Assembly: GCF_007988945.1 (NCBI RefSeq)
Contig: NZ_BJVC01000002.1
Span: 1 to 64,000 of the forward strand
Length of the DNA: 64,000 bases
Direction: 5' to 3'
DNA from: Swaminathania salitolerans
GTDB lineage: Bacteria; Pseudomonadota; Alphaproteobacteria; Acetobacterales; Acetobacteraceae
A program made the translations under genes and the position numbers. The notes below the pieces were generated by a model that saw nothing but the letters and a program-made list of their open reading frames with translations, was not told where the DNA came from and made no database searches. Below, piece after piece: positions 55,447 through 63,438 of the stretch (position 1 is the first letter of the stretch; each line of letters begins with the position of its first letter).

Positions 55447-56338
55447 GCGGGGTTTCCGGGGAAGGGGAAGGGGAGGAGGAAGTGGGAAAGGAAGAGGCGG
55501 CCGAAGAGACGGAAGAAGGCGCAAGGGACGGTGCGCGATCCTTGAGGGCGACGCCGGTCGTCTGAAGACGGCGCGCCTCGTTCAGAAGCCAGACCAGCTT
55601 GGCGCAGGCTTCCGGAATGGCCAGACCGTGAGCGTGGATATTCGAAAGACAGTTTCGCCGGGAATCCGGCGTGCCGGAAACGGGTCTGTAGGTCAGATAG
55701 ACGCCCATACTGTCGTGAACGGAAAGACCGGGACGCTCGCCGATCAGGACAGCGACGAATGCCGCCCCCATCGTTTCGGCAATTTCGTCGCCGATAGCGA
55801 CACGGCCTTGCAGGGCGATTACGGGCGGCGCGATGCGCCATCCGGGCAGCGCCTCGCAGACGGCAGAAAACAGGGCAGGCCCCTGGGTTTCGACCGCCCG
55901 TGGCGAAAGCCCGTCTGCAAGGACCAGAACGAGATCCCACCGTTCGCGCGGCAGGACCGCCCGAGCGGACCTGCAAAGCCGTCTTCCCAGATCGGGCCTG
56001 CGCAGATAGGTCGCCCGGTCGCTGGCCTGACTGGAGACGACGAGAGGTTCCGGGCACAGGGGGCTGGCGTTGCGTATCGCCGCCGCAAGACGTGCGGGAT
56101 CGAGAGCGGCATGGACGGCATCTCGCGCTCCGGCATGACAGCCCTGGAACGCAAGAACGTCGCGGGTGATCTGGGTGTCGCCCGTGCGCCCGAGCCCGAT
56201 GCGTGCCCGGGTCGCGTTGCGAAGACGCGCCCAGGGATCCGGTGAAGAGGGACCCGACGATACGGCCTCGCGGGTTCCGGACTCCGCTTTCGCAACGGTC
56301 TCCCTGTCAAAGCTGGCGCGTGGCGGCAAGCCGGTCAT
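55436..56338 (-). CDS. eutC: Ethanolamine ammonia-lyase small subunit, with unusual C-terminal tail
   Basis: A 300-residue EutC. ‘RARIGLGRTGDTQITRDVLA’, ‘FQGCHAGARDAVHAALD’-like core, ‘GERPGLSVHDSMGVYLTYRP’ and ‘NIHAHGLAIPEACAKLVWLL’ are canonical. With EutB it splits ethanolamine into acetaldehyde and ammonia using adenosylcobalamin. The last ~32 residues are a Ser/Pro/Ala tail (‘SSVSSAASSFPTSSSPSPS’) encoded by purine/pyrimidine-biased repetitive DNA; normal EutC ends soon after the ‘LLNEAR’ helix. Start overlaps the eutB stop by ATGA. Confidence 0.93.
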   Translation of the reverse strand: MTGLPPRASFDRETVAKAESGTREAVSSGPSSPDPWARLRNATRARIGLGRTGDTQITRDVLAFQGCHAGARDAVHAALDPARLAAAIRNASPLCPEPLVVSSQASDRATYLRRPDLGRRLCRSARAVLPRERWDLVLVLADGLSPRAVETQGPALFSAVCEALPGWRIAPPVIALQGRVAIGDEIAETMGAAFVAVLIGERPGLSVHDSMGVYLTYRPVSGTPDSRRNCLSNIHAHGLAIPEACAKLVWLLNEARRLQTTGVALKDRAPSLAPSSVSSAASSFPTSSSPSPSPETPHDD

Positions 56339-57726
56339 GAGTCCCATCCGATCATGCGCGAGAGAGGCGTATCGGGCAGGGCGGGCGCCTGCATCCGTGC
56401 CGTCTGGGGATCGTAGAGCGCCATCCGTTCGAGCCATTGCGCGAATTCCGGCGCCGGTCGAAGGCCGAGAATGGCGCGTGTCGTCAGAATGTCGCTGAAG
56501 GCCAGGCTCTGGTAGTTGAGCATGATATCGTCCGCACCGGGAACGCCGATCAGGAAGGTCACGCCCGCCGCACCGAGCAGAAGCATGAGCGCGTCCATAT
56601 CGTCCTGGTCGGCCTCGGCGTGATTGGTATAGCAGACATCGCAACCCATGGGCACGCCGAGCAATTTGGCGCAGAAATGGTCCTCGAGGCCGGCGCGGAG
56701 GATCTGTTTCCCGTCATAGAGATATTCCGGCCCGATGAAGCCCACGACCGTGTTGACCAGAAGCGGGTCGAAGGCCCGGGCGACGGCATAGGCCCGGGTC
56801 TCCACCGTCTGCTGATCCACGCCGTGATGGGCGTCGGCCGAGAGTGCCGCGCCCTGTCCGGTCTCGAAATACATGACGTTCTGGCCGCAGGTTCCGCGTC
56901 CGAGCGCACGCGCCGCATCATGCGCCTCCGCAAGGATACCGAGTGTCACGCCGAACCCCTCATTCGCCTTCTGGGTTCCGGCGATGGACTGGAAGACGAG
57001 GTCGACCGGACCGCCCCGGTTGATGATTTCGATCGTGTTCGTGACATGGGTCAGAACACAGCTCTGGGTGGGAATGTCGTAGGTGATCCGGAGGGTCTCG
57101 AGCATATCCAGCAAGGCAAGGCCGTTTTCGACGCTGTCGCTGGCCGGGTTGATGCCGATCACGGCATCGCCGCATCCATAGAGCAATCCGTCGAGCGTGG
57201 AGATCGCGATGCCCTTGAGGTCGTCCGTCGGATGATTGGGCTGAAGGCGCGAGGCCAGAACGCCGTGCTGGCCGATCGTGTTGCGAAACCGCGTGACGAT
57301 CTCGATTTTCCGGCTGACCGCGATCAGATCCTGATTCCGCATGATCTTGCTGACGGCGGCCACCATTTCCGGCGTAAGCCCCGGGGCGACCGCCCTGAGC
57401 GAGACGCCGTCGGTTTCATGAGCGAGCAGCCAGTCGCGAAACGCGCCGACCGTCATATGTCCGACCGGCGCAAAAGCTCCGGCATCGTGGGTGTCGAGAA
57501 TGAGGCGGGTCACATCGTCCGCCTCGTAGGGAATGACCTGATGCTCCAGAAATGTCTGGAGCGGCAGATCGGCCAGGGCGATACGAGCCGCGACCCGCTC
57601 GGTCTGGGAGACGGCAGCCAGACCGGCAAGCTGATCGCCGGAGCGCAAGGGAGAGGCCGCGGCCAGCAGGTGACGAAGATCGCGGAATACGAACCGCTCT
57701 CCCGACAGAGTTGCGGCGAGAATCAT
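56335..57726 (-). CDS. eutB: Ethanolamine ammonia-lyase large subunit
   Basis: A 463-residue EutB of normal length. ‘FRDLRHLLAAASPLRSGDQL’ at the N-terminus, ‘CLYGCGDAVIGINPASDSVE’-like ‘LLYGCGDAVIGINP’, ‘FETGQGAALSADAHHGVDQQ’ and ‘NTVVGFIGPEYLYDGKQI’ are diagnostic. The enzyme needs adenosylcobalamin. AGGAG lies eight bases before the ATG. It leads a eutB-eutC-permease-porin operon without shell proteins, so acetaldehyde would be handled by cytosolic or periplasmic dehydrogenases. Confidence 0.96.
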   Translation of the reverse strand: MILAATLSGERFVFRDLRHLLAAASPLRSGDQLAGLAAVSQTERVAARIALADLPLQTFLEHQVIPYEADDVTRLILDTHDAGAFAPVGHMTVGAFRDWLLAHETDGVSLRAVAPGLTPEMVAAVSKIMRNQDLIAVSRKIEIVTRFRNTIGQHGVLASRLQPNHPTDDLKGIAISTLDGLLYGCGDAVIGINPASDSVENGLALLDMLETLRITYDIPTQSCVLTHVTNTIEIINRGGPVDLVFQSIAGTQKANEGFGVTLGILAEAHDAARALGRGTCGQNVMYFETGQGAALSADAHHGVDQQTVETRAYAVARAFDPLLVNTVVGFIGPEYLYDGKQILRAGLEDHFCAKLLGVPMGCDVCYTNHAEADQDDMDALMLLLGAAGVTFLIGVPGADDIMLNYQSLAFSDILTTRAILGLRPAPEFAQWLERMALYDPQTARMQAPALPDTPLSRMIGWDS

Positions 57727-57922
57727 GATGATGGCGTCTCCTGTCCCGGCTTCTTTCGCGAGTATAGGTGTCTGCCGCGCGCCGACCAGTGCAATTTTGT
57801 AATGTTCTTTATCGACAAGGAGTTACGGACCTGGACCCTGGCGGGAACCGGGCTGACGCCGGACCCGGCAGAAGAAGCCTTGCCACGTCTTGACAACCGC
57901 GTGAGGGGAGGCCCCGTGGCCT

Positions 57923-57967
57923 ACCGGATTCTGATATTCTGCTCTATCCGGTATGTGATTAATCACA
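57923..57967. promoter_or_regulatory. Two palindromes in the eutB/SDR divergent region
   Basis: TGTGATTAATCACA (57954-57967) is a perfect 14-base palindrome that overlaps the Shine-Dalgarno of the SDR gene. Just before it ACCGGAT (57923-57929) and ATCCGGT (57946-57952) form a seven-base inverted repeat. The placement fits a repressor or activator of the SDR gene, perhaps shared with eutB. The regulator is unknown; no regulator gene lies in the gap. Confidence 0.55.
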
Positions 57968-57979
57968 GGGAGAGTGATC

Positions 57980-58759
57980 ATGGAGATGAAGTTTTCTGCC
58001 GCCGATGTCGATCTCGATTTCGGTCTGGGTGGCAAGGTCGCTCTCGTGACGGGCGGAGCCTCGGGAATCGGTGCCGCCATTGCCGAGGCGTATGTTCGCA
58101 AGGGGGCGCGTGTGGCCGTGGTCGATGTCAATCACGACAACGCGGCCGCGAAGGCCTCGGCACTCGGAGAGGCCGCCCGGCCATTCGCCTGCGACGTATC
58201 GAACCCCGAATCGGTGAAATCCGTCGTGGCGGCGGTCCGGGACTCCTTCGGGCGGATCGACATCGTGGTCAATTGCGCGGGTGTCGTGTTCCTCGCTCCT
58301 GCGGAAAGCCTCAGCATGGAGCACTGGAACAAGACGATCGCGATCAATCTCACCGGCAGTTTCGTGATGACGCAGGAGGCCGGACGGGTCATGATCGAGG
58401 CGGGCAAGGGAGGGCGTATCATCAATCTCGCCTCTCAGGCCGGTACCGTCGCGATCGAGGAGCACGTCGCCTATTGCGCGTCCAAATTCGGTGTGATCGG
58501 CATGTCGAAAACCTTTGCCGCCGAATGGGGCAGACACGGCATCACGGTCAATACGATCTCGCCGACGGTCGTGATGACCGAGCTCGGAAAGAAAGCCTGG
58601 GCGGGAGAAAAGGGTGAGGCGGCGATCCGTCGTATTCCCGCGGGCCGGTTCGCCATCCCCGAGGAAATCGCTGCCGCTGCTGTGTTTCTCGCATCCTCCG
58701 GCGCCGCGATGATCAATGGCGCGGATCTTCTGATCGATGGCGGTTACACGATCCTCTGA
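57980..58759 (+). CDS. Short-chain dehydrogenase/reductase (classical SDR)
   Basis: A 259-residue NAD(P)-dependent oxidoreductase. The cofactor motif TGGASGIG, ‘NCAGV’, catalytic Ser in ‘NLASQAGTVAIEEHVAY’ and Y-x3-K in YCASK are complete. ‘VNTISPTVVMTELGKKAW’ and the tail ‘INGADLLIDGGYTIL’ resemble sugar-alcohol dehydrogenases such as D-threitol/GolD-type enzymes. The substrate is unknown. AGGGAGAG precedes the ATG at 57980. Its stop lies inside a threefold 8-base repeat. Confidence 0.88.
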   Translation: MEMKFSAADVDLDFGLGGKVALVTGGASGIGAAIAEAYVRKGARVAVVDVNHDNAAAKASALGEAARPFACDVSNPESVKSVVAAVRDSFGRIDIVVNCAGVVFLAPAESLSMEHWNKTIAINLTGSFVMTQEAGRVMIEAGKGGRIINLASQAGTVAIEEHVAYCASKFGVIGMSKTFAAEWGRHGITVNTISPTVVMTELGKKAWAGEKGEAAIRRIPAGRFAIPEEIAAAAVFLASSGAAMINGADLLIDGGYTIL

Positions 58760-58773
58760 TCCTCTGATCCTCT
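58750..58773. repeat. Threefold 8-base tandem repeat across the SDR stop
   Basis: GATCCTCT is present three times without a gap, and the TGA stop of the SDR gene spans copies one and two. Slippage would change the C-terminal codon context. Confidence 0.9.
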
Positions 58774-58807
58774 GGCCCTGTTTCCCGCCTCATGGCCGGA
58801 AGCGGGG

Positions 58808-59722
58808 TCAGGTATCGATGCTGCGTGCGGACCGCATGTCGAGATGGAGGGCAGCGGCGGCAGCGGCCGAGGCGCGCGAGCTGAAACCGGCCTTGTTGTA
58901 GATCTGCTCGGTATGCTTGTCGATGGTTCGTGAGCTGATACCGAGGATCTGGGCGATATCCCGGCTCGTTTTGCCGCGTGCGATCCAGAGAAGAACCTCC
59001 GCCTCCCTCGCACTCAGATTGAAGGCCGTCTGGAGGGCGCTTGCCGGGTTCCGGACGGTTCGCTCCACCTTGAAGAGGAGCTCGTCAGGAGCGCTCTCGC
59101 CCACGATACGGAAATCGAGATCGTGGCTGGCAAGAGCCTGCCTCCGGAGGATGCCTCCGGAGGTTGCCCCGGTTGCGCTGCGAGCCAGGGTTTCCGCAAG
59201 TCCGGGCCAGTCGGGAATGTCATGCAGAAGCTCTGCGGCCTGCGGTGTCGCCCAGACCAGTTTTCCCGAGCGATCCAGCGCAAAGAAGAACCGACCGGCA
59301 CGATCGAGCGCGGCATGGGCGAATGCCATGCGCCGCGCCGCGCCGAGGCGGATCTCGAGACGCGCGGCGATCTCGGCAATGTTGAAGGGCTTCGTCACAT
59401 AATCGACCGCCCCGCTCTCGAAGGCCCGCAGGACATGACGGGTTTCCGTCAGTCCGGTCATGAAGATGACGGGAAGACGCGACAGGAGAGGATCGGCCGT
59501 GATGCGCTCGCATACCGCCCAGCCATCGAGCCCGGGCATGCAGGCATCGACGAGAACGAGATCGATCCCGCCGCGCGCGAGGATATCCAGCCCTGTCTGG
59601 CCGGATGCAGCCAGTCTGACGATATAGCCCAGCCGGCAGAGTTCCCGGTCCATCAGCCCGAGAGACGCGGGATCGTCGTCGATGACGAGAATGACAGGTC
59701 GGGAGGGAGCGGTTTCATCCAT
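58808..59722 (-). CDS. LuxR/NarL-type response regulator
   Basis: A 304-residue regulator. The receiver domain (~10-125) has DDD (15-17), the phosphoacceptor D59 in ‘LVLVDACMPG’, a conserved Thr in ‘IFMTG’ and ‘TKPFN’ with the Lys. A middle segment (~140-225) looks like a degenerate PAS-like domain (‘RAGRFFFALDRSGKLVWATP’). A LuxR helix-turn-helix ends the protein (‘LSAREAEVLLWIARGKTSRD’). It overlaps the kinase gene by eight bases and is its partner. Targets are probably the divergent urt genes and perhaps other nitrogen genes; inferred. Confidence 0.9.
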   Translation of the reverse strand: MDETAPSRPVILVIDDDPASLGLMDRELCRLGYIVRLAASGQTGLDILARGGIDLVLVDACMPGLDGWAVCERITADPLLSRLPVIFMTGLTETRHVLRAFESGAVDYVTKPFNIAEIAARLEIRLGAARRMAFAHAALDRAGRFFFALDRSGKLVWATPQAAELLHDIPDWPGLAETLARSATGATSGGILRRQALASHDLDFRIVGESAPDELLFKVERTVRNPASALQTAFNLSAREAEVLLWIARGKTSRDIAQILGISSRTIDKHTEQIYNKAGFSSRASAAAAAALHLDMRSARSIDT

Positions 59723-62700
59723 CGGACAGGGCCTCCAGGGCGTCGCGCAGGGCATCCAGTCGATAGGAGGCCGCCAGCGCCAGACAGTGCCGGACGGTTT
59801 CCTTCTCGGCCTCTGCGGTCGTTTCGATCAGCGTTGCGAGAGACGTCCTGACGGCGGCGAGGTCTCCGGCGTCCAGCAGGTCCAGCAGCGCATCGCGTCG
59901 CGCGCCGGACAGCGTCTTTTCCGCAAATGCGCCGTCTTCCCCCCTGCCGGACGGATTGTCATCCCCGCCGACATCCCTGTCCGGCCGTGTCCCACCCGGC
60001 CGTGTCCCACCCGGCCGCGTCCCATCCCGATACGTCCCGTCCTGCCCTGCTTCGGGCTCATCGGGATGGTCTGGATGCGATCGTTCGGGAGCGGTATCGA
60101 ACGAGAGGCCGAGCCTGATCCCGATCTCGGAAACGAGGCGGGGGAGATCGACCGGCTTTGCAAGCACTGTCGCGTTCTCGACCGCGTCGATACGCCCGCG
60201 AGAGGTCTCCTCCAGATTGCCGGTAAGGAAGATGATGGGAGGATTGCGTCCCAGCCGCGCGCGCACTGCACGGGCGAGCGTGCGGCCGTCCATTTCCGGC
60301 ATGGTCAGGTCGAAAAGAAGGAGATCGGGCGGATCTCCGGTCAGGCTGTCCAGAAAAGACGCGCCATTTGGGAAACAGGAGATCTCGAACCCGATCGGCG
60401 CGAGGCAGGCGCGCAGAATGGCAAGATGGTGAGGCTGGTCGTCAACTGCGGCAATACGGCGCCGGCGCCCCGCATATCCCGGCGGAAGACGATCGACCGG
60501 TTTGGCCGATGCCGCTGCGAGTTCGGAAAGCATGAACCTGAGGCGGAATCGCGTCCCGACGCCCGGCGTGCTGGAAAAACCCAACTCGCCGCCGAGCACT
60601 TCCGTCAGAAGCCGGGTGATCGTCAGGCCGAGACCGGTTCCGGGAATATCCGAGGCGGCGCCGCGCTCGAACGGTTCGAAAATGCGCTCCTGATCCTCCG
60701 CCGCTATGCCCGGTCCGGTATCCTCTATAACGAATTCGGCTATCTGGGCGCGCCAGCGAACGATGAAGCGGATATGGCCCCGATCCGTGAATTTCACGGC
60801 GTTGAAAAGAAGATTGAGCAGGATCTGACGCAGTCTGTGCGTGTCCCCGTTGACCCGGCCCGGCAGGGGAGAGCCCGGCTCATAATGGAAGACCAGGCCT
60901 TTGGCCTGGGCAAGGGGAGCGACCATGCGCGCGACATTCTGCAGAAAGGCCGGAAGATCGATCTCGTCGCGATAGATCTCGATCCGTCCGGCCTCGATGC
61001 TCGCGATATCGAGCAGACCGCCAAGCAGCGCGGTCATGTGGTTGGCGCTCTCCGTGATGGTCTGCAATTCGTTCGTGCCGTTCGCCCCCTCGGAGAGATC
61101 GCGCGCAAGAATCTGGGCATATCCCATGATCGTATTGAGCGGCGTGCGCAATTCGTGGCTGATACCGCTGATATAGCGTGTCTTCGCAAGGCTGGCCGCT
61201 TCCGCCTTCGCCCGGGCCCGGTCGAGCGCCGCCGCGGTGCGATCATGGGCGGCGATCTCGTCGAGCAGGAGCCGGGTCTGTTTGCGCGTCTCCTCCTGCG
61301 CGGTGCGATGCCCCTCGAGGCTCATGACCAGCAGCCAGCAGATCAGCCCTGCGATGGCGAGGCAGAGCGCCACCGCATTCTGCCAGTCATCGAGAAACGC
61401 GTAGAAGGCAAGGCAGGAAAATGCCGCAATCGGGGCGAAAAGGCCGAGAAACCGGACAAGAGGCGTATCGAGTTTCGCGTGCCATCGGGCGGGGAAACAT
61501 CTTCTGATCTGGGTGCCGAACCGCGTCGCGGCAGGTTTGCACCGGTCGCCGCACCGCGCATCGAGGGCGCAGCAAAGCGAACACAATGTTGCGCCATAAG
61601 CGGGACAGGGTACGAGATCGTCGGTCTCGAAAGTCGCGCTGCAGATCAGGCAGGTCTTTTCGGCGCCGCGCGACCAGGGCCGGGAGGGGCGACGGGCCAG
61701 ACAGGTCCTGCCACGGGTCCGGTGGGCGAGAATGATCGTGGTGGCTCCCGCGATGAGGAGCGCAGCAAACGGCGCATAGGCACGCAGGGTCGTTCCGGCA
61801 AGCCCCGAGCTGGAAACGAACCCGCCCGCCAGAGCCAGAAGGAAGGCCAGAACCCCCACCGGATTCAGATCCGGCAGGAACGCCCTGCGGAACTCGGCCT
61901 TCTGCGGAACCAGACCCAGAGGACGGCAGATGACGAGATCGGCCGCGAGAACACCCATCCAGGCCGCTGCGATCACGGCATAAGGAATGAGACCCCGGCC
62001 TATCCGGTCCGTCAGCCCCGTCTCGACGAGGCAGAGCGCGAGCGCCGCCGTCAGAACGACGTGTATGGCTCTTCCCGGATGGGTATGGGTCAGTCGCGAG
62101 AAGACATTCGACAAGGCAATGGAGCCGGCATAGGCATTCGTTATGTTGATCCGGCTCTGCGCCAGCAGGATCAGGAAAAACGTCGCAACGGGCGCCAGAC
62201 CGTGAGGCAGGAGGCGGGAGAAGGCGACATCGTACATGACGATCGGTCGGGCAGCGTCATCGGCCGAAACGCCGGAGCGCACCAGGAAAACCGCGATCAA
62301 ACCGCCAGCAAGAAGCTTCACGCCCCCGAACACGATCCATCCCGGCCCGCCGAGAAGCAGGCTGCTCCACCAGCGCAGCCGCGATCCGGATGTCCGTTCG
62401 GGCATGAACCGCATGAAATCGGCCTGTTCGGCGCTCTGCAGAAGCAGAACGAGCAGGATGGACGCGCAGCATCCTGCCGATAACACGGAGAAGGCACCGG
62501 CGCCTGAGGCGGGCGCGATCGCGGCTGCAGGAAGAATGCCGGGAAGGACGGCATGCCCTGCGAGAAATCCGTCCGATGGGCCTGCCCCCGAGGGAAACAT
62601 CCCGGACGAGGAAATCCCGGAGGACAGGCTCCAGGGGAATCCTCCGCTAGAGACGATAATGGCGCGGATATCCGTGGAGGAAAAAAACGCGATCAGCGGT

Positions 62701-63311
62701 GCGAGGTTGAGGACGATCCATGGAAGGAAACTCCAGGCCTGAAACCGCCTGATGGTCCCGATGCCGAGGAAAACGACCGGAACGATGGATCCCGAGGCGA
62801 TCAGGGCCGCGACCCAATGCGGCAGGTCGAGCGTGGCCATGAGACACGACGCAAGGATAGAGGCCTCTATCGCGAAAAAGAAAACGGTGAATCCGGCATA
62901 GAACACGGAGGTCAGAACCGAGCCGAGATAGCCGAAGCCCGTGCCTCTCGTGAGAAGATCGATATCGAGCCCGGTGCGCGCCGCACGCAGACACACGGGC
63001 AGACCGACGAGAAATATCGTGATCCCCGCAAGAAGCAGTCCCGCGAAAAGATTGGCAGGGCCGAAACCGAGTGCGAGCGCGCCGCCTATGGCCTCGAGAG
63101 CGAGAAAGGAGCACGCACCGGAGGCAGCGAGAAAACCCTGTTCCGGCGTGGAAAACCGCGCCGAACGCGCCATGTGTCTGAGCGCGTAATCCTCGCGGCT
63201 CTCATCGGAGGCGAGACGGTTGTACTGGCGTCTCGCCGGAGTGATCCTCAGGGGATGGGCCGGTCGCGCACTCAAATCTCTGGTCTCCGTCAGGGGCTTG
63301 CGGGGCGGCAC
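59715..63311 (-). CDS. Hybrid histidine kinase fused to an NCS1 nucleobase-permease domain
   Basis: A 1198-residue sensor. Residues ~30-530 are a polytopic domain like NCS1 cytosine/purine permeases (‘GLDIDLLTRGTGFGYLGSVL’, ‘AGFTVFFFAIEASILAS’). Residues 554-591 hold eight cysteines (C554, C557, C569, C577, C580, C581, C587, C591), probably a zinc or redox site. Two more helices (~620-665) and a coiled linker lead to HisKA (‘SGISHELRTPLN’, H719), the ATPase (‘LLNLLFNAVKF’, DTGPGIA, GTGLGL) and a receiver with D1001. A Gly-Thr-Arg-Pro repeat linker and a C-terminal helical, Hpt-like segment follow. The design parallels CbrA, where a transporter domain feeds a kinase. GTG start. Confidence 0.9.
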   Translation of the reverse strand: MPPRKPLTETRDLSARPAHPLRITPARRQYNRLASDESREDYALRHMARSARFSTPEQGFLAASGACSFLALEAIGGALALGFGPANLFAGLLLAGITIFLVGLPVCLRAARTGLDIDLLTRGTGFGYLGSVLTSVFYAGFTVFFFAIEASILASCLMATLDLPHWVAALIASGSIVPVVFLGIGTIRRFQAWSFLPWIVLNLAPLIAFFSSTDIRAIIVSSGGFPWSLSSGISSSGMFPSGAGPSDGFLAGHAVLPGILPAAAIAPASGAGAFSVLSAGCCASILLVLLLQSAEQADFMRFMPERTSGSRLRWWSSLLLGGPGWIVFGGVKLLAGGLIAVFLVRSGVSADDAARPIVMYDVAFSRLLPHGLAPVATFFLILLAQSRINITNAYAGSIALSNVFSRLTHTHPGRAIHVVLTAALALCLVETGLTDRIGRGLIPYAVIAAAWMGVLAADLVICRPLGLVPQKAEFRRAFLPDLNPVGVLAFLLALAGGFVSSSGLAGTTLRAYAPFAALLIAGATTIILAHRTRGRTCLARRPSRPWSRGAEKTCLICSATFETDDLVPCPAYGATLCSLCCALDARCGDRCKPAATRFGTQIRRCFPARWHAKLDTPLVRFLGLFAPIAAFSCLAFYAFLDDWQNAVALCLAIAGLICWLLVMSLEGHRTAQEETRKQTRLLLDEIAAHDRTAAALDRARAKAEAASLAKTRYISGISHELRTPLNTIMGYAQILARDLSEGANGTNELQTITESANHMTALLGGLLDIASIEAGRIEIYRDEIDLPAFLQNVARMVAPLAQAKGLVFHYEPGSPLPGRVNGDTHRLRQILLNLLFNAVKFTDRGHIRFIVRWRAQIAEFVIEDTGPGIAAEDQERIFEPFERGAASDIPGTGLGLTITRLLTEVLGGELGFSSTPGVGTRFRLRFMLSELAAASAKPVDRLPPGYAGRRRRIAAVDDQPHHLAILRACLAPIGFEISCFPNGASFLDSLTGDPPDLLLFDLTMPEMDGRTLARAVRARLGRNPPIIFLTGNLEETSRGRIDAVENATVLAKPVDLPRLVSEIGIRLGLSFDTAPERSHPDHPDEPEAGQDGTYRDGTRPGGTRPGGTRPDRDVGGDDNPSGRGEDGAFAEKTLSGARRDALLDLLDAGDLAAVRTSLATLIETTAEAEKETVRHCLALAASYRLDALRDALEALSDG
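59982..60041. repeat. 15-base tandem repeat inside the kinase gene
   Basis: CGGCCGTGTCCCACC occurs twice exactly, then as CGGCCGCGTCCCATC and a fourth degenerate copy. On the coding strand it encodes a repeating G-G-T-R-P linker after the receiver domain. The period of 15 keeps the frame, so copy-number change would only alter linker length. Confidence 0.88.
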
Positions 63312-63438
63312 GAGCGGTCGGGAAGACCGGAGAAGACGACGAAACGTATGCGGAAGTTAATACGCAGGATTGCGTATGGTGCATAGATCGGGGCGCGGCG
63401 AACAATCGGGGCATGGTTCACGATGAGGAAGCCCGAGC

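Noticed and set aside
57727-57922. A cobalamin riboswitch before eutB
   Set aside because: No GCCCCCGCAACTGT-like core or closing box is present in this gap; only the receptor at 2183-4531 has one.
59682-62483. A 933-codon open frame on plus opposite the kinase gene, and similar long antisense frames at 23533-26067 (minus, opposite purL) and 5687-6862 (plus, opposite phospholipase C)
   Set aside because: They are products of GC-rich codon bias opposite well-supported genes. Their translations have no recognisable domains and are rich in Arg, Gly and Asp/Glu, as expected from reversed codons.
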